Shown: positions 26,948-43,300, counted from the first letter of the stretch. The stretch: DNA of 64,000 nt from Apostichopus japonicus (GCF_037975245.1 NC_092561.1:15879001-15943000); one strand, 5' to 3'. A program made the numbers and translations. Notes: generated from the letters alone by a model not told the origin.

Positions 26948-29900
26948 AGGTATCCTGGCACTCATACCACATGACCAGAATACAGCATCAGTAGGGGAAT
27001 TTTCATTATCCTGTATATAAAGCACTGCCAAAACTATTGTTGGCTACTCATAGCAATGAAGGCATCTACTTTAGGCTACCATTTAGTTGCATTGTTTTTA
27101 AGGTATATTTATATGACATTTAAGTTTTGTACCCCACAAGCTACACTGGTACTCATATAATGTTAGGTCCTACAATGCGAATGATAAGTATTTTTTTGTA
27201 TAGATTATCGCTGTCAATTAGATGAATTTATATTGAAGAATTTTCATTGTTTGCTAGGTAGATGGATTTAGTTCTTATTAAGTTCTTGAGAGACAAATTG
27301 TAATTTAACTGTCTGTACCCCACAAGGTATCCTGGCACTCATACCACATGACCAGAGTACAGTACGACAAATTGTAATTTAACTGTCTGTACCCCACAAG
27401 GTATCCTGGCACTCATACAACATGACCAGAGTACAAAATCAACAAGTTAATATTTATTATCCAGTATATCAAGCACTGTAAAAAATATCGTTGGCTACTC
27501 ATAGCAATGAAGGCATCTACTTTAGGCTGCCATTTAGTTGCATTGTTTTTAAGGTATATTTATATGACATTTAAGTTTTGTACCCCACAAGCTACACTGG
27601 TACTCATATAATGTTAGGTCCTACAATGCGAATGATAAGTATTTTTTTGTATAGATTATCGCTGTCAATTAGATGAATTTATATTGAAGAATTTCCATTG
27701 TTTGCTAGGTAGATGGATTTAGTTCTTATTAAGTTCTTGAGAGACATATTGTAATTTAATTTCAATGTCTGTACCCCACAAGGTATCCTGGCACTCATAC
27801 AACATGACCAGAGTACAAAATCAACAAGTTAATATTTATTATCCAGTATATCAAGCACTGTAAAAAATATTGTTGGCTACTCATAGCAATGAAGGCATCT
27901 AATTTAGGCTGCCATTAGTTGCATTGTTTTGAAGGTATATATATATATGACATTTAAGTTTTGTACCCCACAAGCTACACTGGTACTCATATAATGTTAG
28001 GTCCTACAATGCGAATGATAAGTATTTTTTTGTATAGATTATCGCTGTCAATTAGTTGAATTTATATTGAAGAATTTTCATTGTTTGCTAGGTAGATGGA
28101 TTTAGTTCTTATTAAGTTCTTGAGAGACAAATTGTAATTTAACTGTCTGTCCCCTACAAGGTATCCTAGCACTCATACCACATGACCAGAGTACAGTACG
28201 ACAAATTGTAATTTAACTGTCTGTACCCCACAAGGTATCCTGGCACTCATACCACATGACCAGAGTATAGTACAACAAATTGTAATTTAACTGTCTGTAC
28301 CCCACAAGGTATCCTGGTACTCATACCACATGACCAGAGTACAGTACGACAAATTGTAATTTAACTGTCTGTACCCCACAAGGTATCCTGGCACTCATAC
28401 CACATGACCAGAGTACAGTACGACAAATTGTAATTTAACTGTCTGTACCCCACAAGGTATCCTGGCACTCATACAACATGACCAGAGTACAAAATCAACA
28501 AGTTAATATTTATTATCCAGTATATCAAGCACTGTAAAAAATATTGTTGGCTACTCATAGCAATGAAGGCATCTACTTTAGGCTGCCATTTAGTTGCATT
28601 GTTTTTAAGGTATATTTATATGACATTTAAGTTTTGTACCCCACAAGCTACACTGGTACTCATATAATGTTAGGTCCTACAATGCGAATGATAAGTATTT
28701 TTTTGTATAGATTATCGCTGTCAATTAGATGAATTTATATTGAAGAATTTCCATTGTTTGCTAGGTAGATGGATTTAGTTCTTATTAAGTTCTTGAGAGA
28801 CATATTGTAATTTAGTTTCAATATCTGTACCCCACAAGGTATCCTGGCACTCATACAACATGACCAGAGTACAAAATCAACAAGTTAATATTTATTATCC
28901 AGTATATCAAGCACTGTAAAAAATATTGTTGGCTACTCATAGCAATGAAGGCATCTACTTTAGGCTGCCATTTAGATGCATTATTTTTAAGGTATATTTA
29001 TATGACATTTAAGTTTTGTACCCCACAAGCTACACTGGTACTCATATAATGTTAGGTCCTACAATGCGAATGATAAGTATTTTCTTGTATAGATTATCGC
29101 TGTCAATTAGATGAATTTATATTGAAGAATTTTCATTGTTTGCTAGGTAGATGGATTTAGTTCTTATTAAGTTCTTGAGAGACATATTGTAATTTAATTT
29201 CAATGTCTGTACCCCACAAGGTATCCTAGCACTCATACCACATGACCAGAGTACAGTATCAACAAGTTAATATTTATTATCCAGTATATCAAGAACTGTA
29301 AAAAATATTGTTGGCTACACATAGCAATGAAGGCATCTACTTTAGGCTGCCATTAGTTGCATTATTTTTAAGGTATATTTATATGACATTTAAGTTTTGT
29401 ACCCCACAAGCTACACTGGTACTCATATAATGTTAGGTCCTACAATGCGAATGATAAGTTTTATTCTGTACAGATTATCGCTGTCAATTAGATATATTTA
29501 TATTGAAGAGTTTGCATTGTTTGCTAGGTAGATGGATTTATTTCTAATTAAGTTCTTGAGAGACATATTGTAATTGTAATTTAACTGTCTGTACCCCACA
29601 AGGTATCCTGGCACGCATACCACATGACCAGGATACAGCATCAGTTGGTGAATTTTCATTATCCTGTATATAAAGCACTGCCAAAACTATTGTTGGCTAC
29701 TCATAGCAATGAAGGCATCTACTTTAGGCTACCATTTAGTTGCATTGTTTTTAAGGTATATTTATATGACATTTAAGTTTTGTACCCCACAAGCTACACT
29801 GGTACTCATATAATGTTAGGTCCTACAATGCGAATGATAAGTTTTATTCTGTATAGATTATCGCTGTCAATTAGATGAATTTATATTGAAGAATTTCCAT

Positions 29901-30639
29901 TGTTTCCTATGTAGATGGATTTAGTTCTTATTAAGTTCTTGAGAGACATATTGTAATTTAATTTCAATGTCTGTACCCCACAAGGTATCCTGGCACTCAT
30001 ACAACATGACCAGAGTACAGTATCAACAAGTTAATATTTATTATCGAGTATATCAAGCACTGTAAAAACTATTGTTGGCTACTCATAGCAATGAAGGCAT
30101 CTACTTTAGGCTGCCATTAGTTGCATTGTTTTTAAGGTATATTTATATGACATTTAAGTTTTGTACCCCACAAGCTACACTGGTACTCATATAATGTTAG
30201 GTCCTACAATGCGAATGATAAGTATTTTTTTGTATAGATTATCGCTGTCAATTAGATGAATTTATATTGAAGAATTTTCATTGTTTGCTAGGTAGATGGA
30301 TTTAGTTCTTATTAAGTTCTTGAGAGACAAATTGTAATTTAACTGTCTGTACCCCACAAGGTATCCTGGCACTCATACCACATGACCAGAGTACAGTACG
30401 ACAAATTGTAATTTAACTGTCTGTACCCCACAAGGTATCCTGGCACTCATACCACATGACCAGAGTACAGTACGACAAATTGTAATTTAACTGTCTGTAC
30501 CCCACAAGGTATCCTGGCACTCATACAACATGACCAGAGTACAAAATCAACAAGTTAATATTTATTATCCAGTATATCAAGCACTGTAAAAAATATTGTT
30601 GGCTACTCATAGCAATGAAGGCATCTACTTTAGGCTGCC

Positions 30640-33600
30640 ATTAGTTGCATTATATATATATGACATTTAAGTTTTGTACCCCACAAGCTACACTGGTACT
30701 CATATAATGTTAGGTCCTACAATGCGAATGATAAGTATTTTTTTGTATAGATTATCGCTGTCAATTAGATGAATTTATATTGAAGAATTTTCATTGTTTG
30801 CTAGGTAGATGGATTTAGTTCTTATTAAGTTCTTGAGAGACAAATTGTAATTTAACTGTCTGTACCCCACAAGGTATCCTAGCACTCATACCACATGACC
30901 AGAGTACAGTACAACAAATTGTAATTGAACTGTCTGTACCCCACAAGGTATCCTGGCACTCATACCACATGACCAGAGTATAGTACAACAAATTGTTATT
31001 TAAATGTCTGTACCCCACAAGGTATCCTGGTACTCATACCACATGACCAGAGTACAATACAACAAATTGTAATTTAACTGTCTGTACCCCACAAGGTATC
31101 CTGGCACTCATACCACATGACCAGAGTACAGTACGACAAATTGTAATTTAACTGTCTGTACCCCACAAGGTATCCTGGCACTCATACAACATGACCAGAG
31201 TACAAAATCAACAAGTTAATATTTATTATCCAGTATATCAAGCACTGTAAAAAATATTGTTGGCTACTCAAAGCAATGAAGGCATCTACTTTAGGCTGCA
31301 TTTAGTTGCATTGTTTTTAAGGTATATTTATATGACATTTAAGTTTTGTACCCCACAAGCTACACTGGTAGTCATATAATGTTAGGTCCTACAATGCGAA
31401 TGATAAGTATTTTTTTGTATAGATTATCGCTGTCAATTAGATGAATTTATATTGAAGAATTTCCATTGTTTGCTAGGTAGATGGATTTAGTTCTTATTAA
31501 GTTCTTGAGAGACATATTGTAATTTAACTGTCTGTACCCCACAAGGTATCCTGGCACTCATACAACATGACCAGAGTACAAAATCAACAAGTTAATATTT
31601 ATTATCCAGTATATCAAGCACTGTAAAAAATATTGTTGGCTACTCATAGCAATGAAGGCATCTACTTTAGGCTGCCATTAGTTGCATTGTTTTTAATGTA
31701 TATATATATATGACATTTAAGTTTTGTACCCCACAAGCTACACTGGTACTCATATAATGTTAGGTCCTACAATGCGAATGATAAGTATTTTTTTGTATAG
31801 ATTATCGCTGTCAATTAGTTGAATTTATATTGAAGAATTTTCATTGTTTGCTAGGTAGATGGATTTAGTTCTTATTAAGTTCTTGAGAGACAAATTGTAA
31901 TTTAACTGTCTGTACCCCACAAGGTATCCTGGCACTCATACCACATGACCAGAGTACAGTACGACAAATTGTTATTTAACTGTCTGTACCCCACAAGGTA
32001 TCCTGGCACTCATACAACATGACCAGAGTACAAAATCAACAAGTTAATATTTATTATCCAGTATATCAAGCACTGTAAAAAATATTGTTGGCTACTCATA
32101 GCAATGAAGGCATCTACTTTAGGCTGCCATTTAGTTGCATTGTTTTTAAGGTATATTTATATGACATTTAAGTTTTGTACCCCACAAGTTACACTGGTAC
32201 TCATATAATGTTAGGTCCTACAATGCGAATGATAAGTATTTTTTTGTATAGATTATCGCTGTCAATTAGATGAATTTATATTGAAGAATTTCCATTGTTT
32301 GCTAGGTAGATGGATTTAGTTCTTATTAAGTTCTTGAGAGACATATTGTAATTTAATTTCAATGTCTGTACCCCACAAGGTATCCTGGCACTCATACAAC
32401 ATGACCAGAGTACAAAATCAACAAGTTAATATTTATTATCCAGTATATAAAGCACTGTAAAAAATATTGTTGGCTACTCATAGCAATTGAGGCATCTACT
32501 TTAGGCTGCCATTTAGTTGCATTGTTTTTAAGGTATATTTATATGACATTTAAGTTTTGTACCCCACAAGCTACACTGGTACTCATATAATGTTAGGTCC
32601 TACAATGCGAATGATAAGTATTTTTTTAGTTCTTATATGAGTGCCACTCATACCACATGACCAGAGTACAGTACGACAAATTGTAATTTAACTGTCTGTA
32701 CCCCACAAGGTATCCTGGCACTCATACAACATGACCAGAGTACAAAATCAACAAGTTAATATTTATTATCCAGTATATCAAGCACTGTAAAAAATATTGT
32801 TGGCTACTCATAGCAATGAAGGCATCTACTTTAGGCTGCCATTTAGTTGCATTGTTTTTAAGGTATATTTATATGACATTTAAGTTTTGTACCCCACAAG
32901 CTACACTGGTACTCATATAATGTTAGGTCCTACAATGCGAATGATAAGTATTTTTTTGTATAGATTATCGCTGTCAATTAGATGAATTTATATTGAAGAA
33001 TTTCCATTGTTTGCTAGGTAGATGGATTTAGTTCTTATTAAGTTCTTGAGAGACATATTGTAATTTAATTTCAATGTCTGTACCCCACAAGGTATCCTGG
33101 CACTCATACAACATGACCAGAGTACAAAATCAACAAGTTAATATATATTATCCAGTATATAAAGCACTGTAAAAAATATTGTTGGCTACTCATAGCAATG
33201 AAGGCATCTACTTTAGGCTGCCATTTAGTTGCATTGTTTTTAAGGTATATTTATATGACATTTAAGTTTTGTACCCCACAAGCTACACTGGTACTCATAT
33301 AATGTTAGGTCCTACAATGCGAATGATAAGTATTTTTTTAGTTCTTATATGAGTGCCACTCATACCACATGACCAGAGTACAGTACGACAAATTGTAATT
33401 TAACTGTCTGTACCCCACAAGGTATCCTGGCACTCATACAACATGACCAGAGTACAAAATCAACAAGTTAATATTTATTATCCAGTATATCAAGCACTGT
33501 AAAAAATATTGTTGGCTACTCATAGCAATGAAGGCATCTACTTTAGGCTGCCATTAGTTGCATTATATATATATGACATTTAAGTTTTGTACCCCACAAG

Positions 33601-36470
33601 CTACACTGGTACTCATATAATGTTAGGTCCTACAATGCGAATGATAAGTATTTTTTTGTATAGATTATCGCTGTCAATTAGATGAATTTATATTGAAGAA
33701 TTTTCATTGTTTGCTAGGTAGATGGATTTAGTTCTTATTAAGTTCTTGAGAGACAAATTGTAATTTAACTGTCTGTACCCCACAAGGTATCCTAGCACTC
33801 ATACCACATGACCAGAGTACAGTACAACAAATTGTAATTGAACTGTCTGTACCCCACAAGGTATCCTGGCACTCATACCACATGACCAGAGTATAGTACA
33901 ACAAATTGTTATTTAAATGTCTGTACCCCACAAGGTATCCTGGTACTCATACCACATGACCAGAGTACAATACAACAAATTGTAATTTAACTGTCTGTAC
34001 CCCACAAGGTATCCTGGCACTCATACCACATGACCAGAGTACAGTACGACAAATTGTAATTTAACTGTCTGTACCCCACAAGGTATCCTGGCACTCATAC
34101 AACATGACCAGAGTACAAAATCAACAAGTTAATATTTATTATCCAGTATATCAAGCACTGTAAAAAATATTGTTGGCTACTCAAAGCAATGAAGGCATCT
34201 ACTTTAGGCTGCATTTAGTTGCATTGTTTTTAAGGTATATTTATATGACATTTAAGTTTTGTACCCCACAAGCTACACTGGTAGTCATATAATGTTAGGT
34301 CCTACAATGCGAATGATAAGTATTTTTTTGTATAGATTATCGCTGTCAATTAGATGAATTTATATTGAAGAATTTCCATTGTTTGCTAGGTAGATGGATT
34401 TAGTTCTTATTAAGTTCTTGAGAGACATATTGTAATTTAACTGTCTGTACCCCACAAGGTATCCTGGCACTCATACAACATGACCAGAGTACAAAATCAA
34501 CAAGTTAATATTTATTATCCAGTATATCAAGCACTGTAAAAAATATTGTTGGCTACTCATAGCAATGAAGGCATCTACTTTAGGCTGCCATTAGTTGCAT
34601 TGTTTTTAATGTATATATATATATGACATTTAAGTTTTGTACCCCACAAGCTACACTGGTACTCATATAATGTTAGGTCCTACAATGCGAATGATAAGTA
34701 TTTTTTTGTATAGATTATCGCTGTCAATTAGTTGAATTTATATTGAAGAATTTTCATTGTTTGCTAGGTAGATGGATTTAGTTCTTATTAAGTTCTTGAG
34801 AGACAAATTGTAATTTAACTGTCTGTACCCCACAAGGTATCCTGGCACTCATACCACATGACCAGAGTACAGTACGACAAATTGTTATTTAACTGTCTGT
34901 ACCCCACAAGGTATCCTGGCACTCATACAACATGACCAGAGTACAAAATCAACAAGTTAATATTTATTATCCAGTATATCAAGCACTGTAAAAAATATTG
35001 TTGGCTACTCATAGCAATGAAGGCATCTACTTTAGGCTGCCATTTAGTTGCATTGTTTTTAAGGTATATTTATATGACATTTAAGTTTTGTACCCCACAA
35101 GTTACACTGGTACTCATATAATGTTAGGTCCTACAATGCGAATGATAAGTATTTTTTTGTATAGATTATCGCTGTCAATTAGATGAATTTATATTGAAGA
35201 ATTTCCATTGTTTGCTAGGTAGATGGATTTAGTTCTTATTAAGTTCTTGAGAGACATATTGTAATTTAATTTCAATGTCTGTACCCCACAAGGTATCCTG
35301 GCACTCATACAACATGACCAGAGTACAAAATCAACAAGTTAATATTTATTATCCAGTATATAAAGCACTGTAAAAAATATTGTTGGCTACTCATAGCAAT
35401 TGAGGCATCTACTTTAGGCTGCCATTTAGTTGCATTGTTTTTAAGGTATATTTATATGACATTTAAGTTTTGTACCCCACAAGCTACACTGGTACTCATA
35501 TAATGTTAGGTCCTACAATGCGAATGATAAGTATTTTTTTAGTTCTTATATGAGTGCCACTCATACCACATGACCAGAGTACAGTACGACAAATTGTAAT
35601 TTAACTGTCTGTACCCCACAAGGTATCCTGGCACTCATACAACATGACCAGAGTACAAAATCAACAAGTTAATATTTATTATCCAGTATATCAAGCACTG
35701 TAAAAAATATTGTTGGCTACTCATAGCAATGAAGGCATCTACTTTAGGCTGCCATTTAGTTGCATTGTTTTTAAGGTATATTTATATGACATTTAAGTTT
35801 TGTACCCCACAAGCTACACTGGTACTCATATAATGTTAGGTCCTACAATGCGAATGATAAGTATTTTTTTGTATAGATTATCGCTGTCAATTAGATGAAT
35901 TTATATTGAAGAATTTCCATTGTTTGCTAGGTAGATGGATTTAGTTCTTATTAAGTTCTTGAGAGACATATTGTAATTTAATTTCAATGTCTGTACCCCA
36001 CAAGGTATCCTGGCACTCATACAACATGACCAGAGTACAAAATCAACAAGTTAATATATATTATCCAGTATATAAAGCACTGTAAAAAATATTGTTGGCT
36101 ACTCATAGCAATGAAGGCATCTACTTTAGGCTGCCATTTAGTTGCATTGTTTTTAAGGTATATTTATATGACATTTAAGTTTTGTACCCCACAAGCTACA
36201 CTGGTACTCATATAATGTTAGGTCCTACAATGCGAATGATAAGTATTTTTTTAGTTCTTATATGAGTGCCACTCATACCACATGACCAGAGTACAGTACG
36301 ACAAATTGTAATTTAACTGTCTGTACCCCACAAGGTATCCTGGCACTCATACAACATGACCAGAGTACAAAATCAACAAGTTAATATTTATTATCCAGTA
36401 TATCAAGCACTGTAAAAAATATTGTTGGCTACTCATAGCAATGAAGGCATCTACTTTAGGCTGCCATTAG
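30640..36470 (+). repeat. Tandem duplication of satellite block, period 2,913 bp
   Basis: 30815-31018 and 33728-33931 give identical translations. A rare deletion junction, agttcttatatgagtgccactc, lies at 32628 and again at 35541, both 2,913 bp apart. Inside each copy the same junction occurs twice, about 712 bp apart (33340 and 36253), so a smaller duplication preceded the larger one. A contracted cattatatatatatgac variant marks the left part of each copy. Confidence 0.88.
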
Positions 36471-38795
36471 TTGCATTGTTTTTAATGTATATATATATAT
36501 GACATTTAAGTTTTGTACCCCACAAGCTACACTGGTACTCATATAATGTTAGGTCCTACAATGCGAATGATAAGTATTTTTTTGTATAGATTATCGCTGT
36601 CAATTAGTTGAATTTATATTGAAGAATTTTCATTGTTTGCTAGGTAGATGGATTTAGTTCTTATTAAGTTCTTGAGAGACAAATTGTAATTTAACTGTCT
36701 GTACCCCACAAGGTATCCTGGCACTCATACCACATGACCAGAGTACAGTACGACAAATTGTTATTTAACTGTCTGTACCCCACAAGGTATCCTGGCACTC
36801 ATACAACATGACCAGAGTACAAAATCAACAAGTTAATATTTATTATCCAGTATATCAAGCACTGTAAAAAATATTGTTGGCTACTCATAGCAATGAAGGC
36901 ATCTACTTTAGGCTGCCATTTAGTTGCATTGTTTTTAAGGTATATTTATATGACATTTAAGTTTTGTACCCCACAAGCTACACTGGTACTCATATAATGT
37001 TAGGTCCTACAATGCGAATGATAAGTATTTTTTTGTATAGATTATCGCTGTCAATTAGATGAATTTATATTGAAGAATTTCCATTGTTTGCTAGGTAGAT
37101 GGATTTAGTTCTTATTAAGTTCTTGAGAGACATATTGTAATTTAACTGTCTGTACCCCACAAGGTATCCTGGCACTCATACAACATGACCAGAGTACAAA
37201 ATCAACAAGTTAATATTTATTATCCAGTATATCAAGCACTGTAAAAAATATTGTTGGCTACTCATAGCAATGAAGGCATCTACTTTAGGCTGCCATTAGT
37301 TGCATTGTTTTTAATGTATATATATATATGACATTTAAGTTTTGTACCCCACAAGCTACACTGGTACTCATATAATGTTAGGTCCTACAATGCGAATGAT
37401 AAGTATTTTTTTGTATAGATTATCGCTGTCAATTAGTTGAATTTATATTGAAGAATTTTCATTGTTTGCTAGGTAGATGGATTTAGTTCTTATTAAGTTC
37501 TTGAGAGACAAATTGTAATTTAACTGTCTGTACCCCACAAGGTATCCTGGCACTCATACCACATGACCAGAGTACAGTACGACAAATTGTTATTTAACTG
37601 TCTGTACCCCACAAGGTATCCTGGCACTCATACAACATGACCAGAGTACAAAATCAACAAGTTAATATTTATTATCCAGTATATCAAGCACTGTAAAAAA
37701 TATTGTTGGCTACTCATAGCAATGAAGGCATCTACTTTAGGCTGCCATTTAGTTGCATTGTTTTTAAGGTATATTTATATGACATTTAAGTTTTGTACCC
37801 CACAAGCTACACTGGTACTCATATAATGTTAGGTCCTACAATGCGAATGATAAGTATTTTTTTGTATAGATTATCGCTGTCAATTAGATGAATTTATATT
37901 GAAGAATTTCCATTGTTTGCTAGGTAGATGGATTTAGTTCTTATTAAGTTCTTGAGAGACATATTGTAATTTAACTGTCTGTACCCCACAAGGTATCCTG
38001 GCACTCATACAACATGACCAGAGTACAAAATCAACAAGTTAATATTTATTATCCAGTATATCAAGCACTGTAAAAAATATTGTTGGCTACTCATAGCAAT
38101 GAAGGCATCTACTTTAGGCTGCCATTAGTTGCATTGTTTTTAATGTATATATATATATGACATTTAAGTTTTGTACCCCACAAGCTACACTGGTACTCAT
38201 ATAATGTTAGGTCCTACAATGCGAATGATCAGTATTTTTTTGTATAGATTATCGCTGTCAATTAGTTGAATTTATATTGAAGAATTTTCATTGTTTGCTA
38301 GGTAGATGGATTTAGTTCTTATTAAGTTCTTGAGAGACAAATTGTAATTTAACTGTCTGTACCCCACAAGGTATCCTGGCACTCATACCACATGACCAGA
38401 GTACAGTACGACAAATTGTTATTTAACTGTCTGTACCCCACAAGGTATCCTGGCACTCATACAACATGACCAGAGTACAAAATCAACAAGTTAATATTTA
38501 TTATCCAGTATATCAAGCACTGTAAAAAATATTGTTGGCTACTCATAGCAATGAAGGCATCTACTTTAGGCTGCCATTTAGTTGCATTGTTTTTAAGGTA
38601 TATTTATATGACATTTAAGTTTTGTACCCCACAAGCTACACTGGTACTCATATAATGTTAGGTCCTACAATGCGAATGATAAGTATTTTTTTGTATAGAT
38701 TATCGCTGTCAATTAGATGAATTTATATTGAAGAATTTCCATTGTTTGCTAGGTAGATGGATTTAGTTCTTATTAAGTTCTTGAGAGACATATTG
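36308..38795 (+). repeat. Three tandem copies of an 829-bp higher-order unit
   Basis: The marker ttaatgtatatat lies at 36482, 37311 and 38140, and gacaaattgttatttaac recurs with the same spacing. Each unit contains two dimers plus one 74-bp short unit, in keeping with 829 bp. Copies differ by very few bases; the third ends where a taatttcaatg variant appears. Confidence 0.85.
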
Positions 38796-40397
38796 TAATT
38801 TAATTTCAATGTCTGTACCCCACAAGGTATCCTGGCACTCATACAACATGACCAGAGTACAAAATCAACAAGTTAATATTTATTATCCAGTATATCAAGC
38901 ACTGTAAAAAATATTGTTGGCTACTCATAGCAATGAAGGCATCTACTTTAGGCTGCCATTTAGTTGCATTGTTTTTAAGGTATATTTATATGACATTTAA
39001 GTTTTGTACCCCACAAGCTACACTGGTACTCATATAATGTTAGGTCCTACAATGCGAATGATAAGTATTTTTTTGTATAGATTATCGCTGTCAATTAGAT
39101 GAATTTATATTGAAGAATTTCCATTGTTTTCTAGGTAGATGGATTTAGTTCTTATTAAGTTCTTGAGAGACATATTGTAATTTAATTTCAATGTCTGTAC
39201 CCCACAAGGTATCCTGGCACTCATACAACATGACCAGAGTACAAAATCAACAAGTTAATATTTATTATCCAGTATATCAAGCACTGTAAAAAATATTGTT
39301 GGCTACTCATAGCAATGAAGGCATCTACTTTAGGCTGCCATTAGTTGCATTGTTTTTAATGTATATATATATATGACATTTAAGTTTTGTACCCCACAAG
39401 CTACACTGGTACTCATATAATGTTAGGTCCTACAATGCGAATGATAAGTATTTTTTTGTATAGATTATCGCTGTCAATTAGTTGAATTTATATTGAAGAA
39501 TTTTCATTGTTTGCTAGGTAGATGGATTTAGTTCTTATTAAGTTCTTGAGAGACAAATTGTAATTTAACTGTCTGTACCCCACAAGGTATCCTGGCACTC
39601 ATACCACATGACCAGAGTACAGTACGACAAATTGTTATTTAACTGTCTGTACCCCACAAGGTATCCTGGCACTCATACAACATGACCAGAGTACAAAATC
39701 AACAAGTTAATATTTATTATCCAGTATATCAAGCACTGTAAAAAATATTGTTGGCTACTCATAGCAATGAAGGCATCTACTTTAGGCTGCCATTTAGTTG
39801 CATTGTTTTTAAGGTATATTTATATGACATTTAAGTTTTGTACCCCACAAGCTACACTGGTACTCATATAATGTTAGGTCCTACAATGAGAATGATAAGT
39901 ATTTTTTTGTATAGATTATCGCTGTCAATTATATGAATTTATATTGAAGAATTTTCATTGTTTGCTAGGTGGATGGATTTAGTTCTTATTAAGTTCTTGA
40001 GAGACAAATTTTAATTTAAATGTCTGTACCCCACAAGGTATCCTGGTACTCATACCATACTACCAGAATACAGTATCTATAGGTGAATTTTCATATTCCA
40101 GTATAAAACAAAGGTCAAAGTTATTGTTGGCTTCTAATAGCAATGAAGGCATCTACTTTAGGCTGCCATTTAGTTGCATTGTTTTTAAGGTATATTTATA
40201 TGACATTTAAGTTTTGTACCCCACAAGCTACACTGGTACTCATATAATGTTAGGTCCTACAATGCGAATGATAAGTATTTTTTTGTATAGATTATCGCTG
40301 TCAATTAGATGAATTTATATTGAAGAATTTCCATTGTTTGCTAGTTAGATGGATTTAGTTCTAATTAAGTTCTTGAGAGACATATTGTAATTGTAAT

Positions 40398-43300
40398 TTC
40401 AATGTCTGTACCCCACAAGGTATCCTGGCACTCATACAACATGACCAGAGTACAGTATCAACAAGTTAATATTTAATATCCAGTATATCAAGCACTGTAA
40501 AAAATATTGTTGGCTACACATAGCAATGAAGGCATCTACTTTAGGCTGCCATTAGTTGCATTGTTTTTAAGGTATATTTATATGACATTTAAGTTTTGTA
40601 CCCCACAAGCTACACTGGTACTCATATAATGTTAGGTCCTACAATGCGAATGATAAGTTTTATTCTGTACAGATTATCGCTGTCAATTAGATATATTTAT
40701 ATTGAAGAGTTTGCATTGTTTGCTAGGTAGATGGATTTATTTCTAATTAAGTTCTTGAGAGACATATTGTAATTGTAATTTAACTGTCTGTACCCCACAA
40801 GGTATCCTGGCACTCATACCACATGACCAGGATACAGCATCAGTTGGTGAATTTTCATTATCCTGTATATAAAGCACTGCCAAAACTATTGTTGGCTACT
40901 CATAGCAATGAAGGCATCTACTTTAGGCTACCATTTAGTTGCATTGTTTTTAAGGTATATTTATATGACATTTAAGTTTTGTACCCCACAAGCTACACTG
41001 GTACTCATATACTGTAATGTTAGGTCCTACAATGCGAATGATAAGTATTTTTTTGTATAGATTATCGCTGTCAATTAGATGAATTTATATTGAAGAATTT
41101 CCATTGTTTGCTAGGTAGATGGATTTAGTTCTTATTAAGTTCTTGAGAGACATATTGTAATTTAATTTCAATGTCTGTACCCCACAAGGTATCCTGGCAC
41201 TCATACAACATGACCAGAGTACAGTATCAACAAGTTAATATTTATTATCCAGTATGTCAAGCACTGTAAAAAATATTGTTGGCTACTCATAGCAATGAAG
41301 GCATCTAATTTAGGCTGCCATTAGTTGCATTGTTTTTAAGGTATATATATGACATTTAAGTTTTGTACCCCACAAGCTACACTGGTACTCATATAATGTT
41401 AGGTCCTACAATGCAAATGATCAGTATTTTTTTGTATAGATTATCGCTGTCAATTAGATGAATTTATATTGAAGAATTTTCATTAATTGCTAGGTAGATG
41501 GATTTAGTTCTTATTAAGTTCTTGAGAGACAAATTGTAATTTAACTATCTGTACCCCACAAGGTATCCTAGCACTCATACCACATGACCAGAGTACAGTA
41601 CGACAAATTGTAATTTAACTGTCTGTACCCCACAAGGTATCCTGGCACTCATACCACATGACCAGAGTATAGTACAACAAATTGTAATTTAACTGTCTGT
41701 ACCCCACAAGGTATCCTGGCACTCATACCACATGACCAGAGTTCAGTACTACAAGTTGTAATTTAACTGTCTGTACCCCACAAGGTATCCTGGCACTCAT
41801 ACAACATGACCAGAGTACAAAATCAACAAGTTAATATTCATTATCCAGTATATATCAAGCACTGTAAAAAATATTGTTGGCTACTCATAGCAATGAAGGC
41901 ATCTACTTTAGGCTGCCATTTAGTTGCATTGTTTTTAAGGTATATTTATATGACATTTAAGTTTTGTACCCCAAAAGCTACACTGGTACTCATATACTGT
42001 AATGTTAGGTCCTACAATGCGAATGATAAGTATTTTTTTGTATAGATTATCGCTGTCAATTAGATGAATTTATATTGAAGAATTTCCATTGTTTGCTAGG
42101 TAGATGGATTTAGTTCTTATTAAGTTCTTGAGAGACATATTGTAATTTAATTTCAATGTCTGTACCCCACAAGGTATCCTGACACTCATACAACATGACC
42201 AGAGTACAGTATCAACAAGTTAATATTTATTATCCAGTATATCAAGCACTGTAAAAAATATTGTTGGCTAAGTACTCATAGCAATGAAGGCATCTACTTT
42301 AGGCTGCCATTAGTTGCATTGTTTTTAAGGTATATTTATATGACATTTAAGTTTTGTACCCCACAAGCTACACTGGTACTCATATAATGTTAGGTCCAAC
42401 AATGCGAATGATAAGTTTTATTCTGTACAGATTATCGCTGTCAATTAGATATATTTATATTGAAGAGTTTGCATTGTTTGCTAGGTAGATGGATTTATTT
42501 CTAATTAAGTTCTTGAGAGACATATTGTAATTGTAATTTAACTGTCTGTACCCCACAAGGTATCCTAGCACTCATACCACATGACCAGAGTACAGTACGA
42601 CAAATTGTAATTTAACTGTCTGTACCCCACAAGGTATCCTGGCACTCATACCACATGACCAGAGTATAGTACAACAAATTGTAATTTAACTGTCTGTACC
42701 CCACAAGGTATCCTGGCACTCATACCACATGACCAGAGTATAGTACGACAAATTGTAATTTAACTGTCTGTACCCCACAAGGTATCCTGGCACTCATACA
42801 ACATGACCAGAGTACAAAATCAACAAGTTAATATTTATTATCCAGTATATCAAGCACTGTAAAAAATATTGTTGGCTACTCATAGCAATGAAGGCATCTA
42901 CTTTAGGCTGCCATTTAGTTGCATTGTTTTTAAGGTATATTTATATGACATTTAAGTTTTGTACCCCACAAGCTACACTGGTACTCATATAATGTTAGGT
43001 CCTACAATGCAAATGATAAGTTTTATTCTGTATAGATTATCGCTGTCAATTAGATATATTTATATTGAAGAATTTTCATTGTTTGCTAGGTAGATGGATT
43101 TTTTTCTAATTAAGTTCTTGAGAGACATATTGTAATTGTAATTTAACTGTCTGTACCCCACAAAGAGTGTATAGCCTCCTATAGGCGGAGTGTATAGCCT
43201 AGTGGTTAACGCCGGCGTCTCCCAGTCATGAGATCCCCGGTTCAATTCCCCGCCGTCAACAATGTGTGTCGTCTGGCAAGGGTGTTGTTCAATAACAACT

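Larger units (their letters stand above)
22935..28570 (+). repeat. Segmental duplication, copy 1 (carries SINE-like element)
   Basis: This block matches 40398-45050. The offset is 17,463 bp at the left side and 16,478 bp from about 24,800 onward. The difference, 985 bp, equals one extra local tandem copy present only here. Private markers shared by the two blocks include ggctacacatagc (23050s and 40513), tctgacactc, ggctaagtactcatag (25790 and 42268) and the whole SINE-like insertion. Right and left limits were judged by loss of shared variants. Confidence 0.85.

Noticed and set aside
26582-26974. ORFs of 61, 65 and 74 codons across the SINE-like element (and their copies at 43060-43452)
   Set aside because: They overlap on opposite strands, run from satellite into the insert and show no domain; they are repeated only because the DNA is.
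30815-33931. Twin 67-codon minus-strand ORFs with an internally repeated peptide
   Set aside because: The internal repeat is the 74-bp short satellite unit read in frame; it disappears in neighbouring copies with one-base changes.
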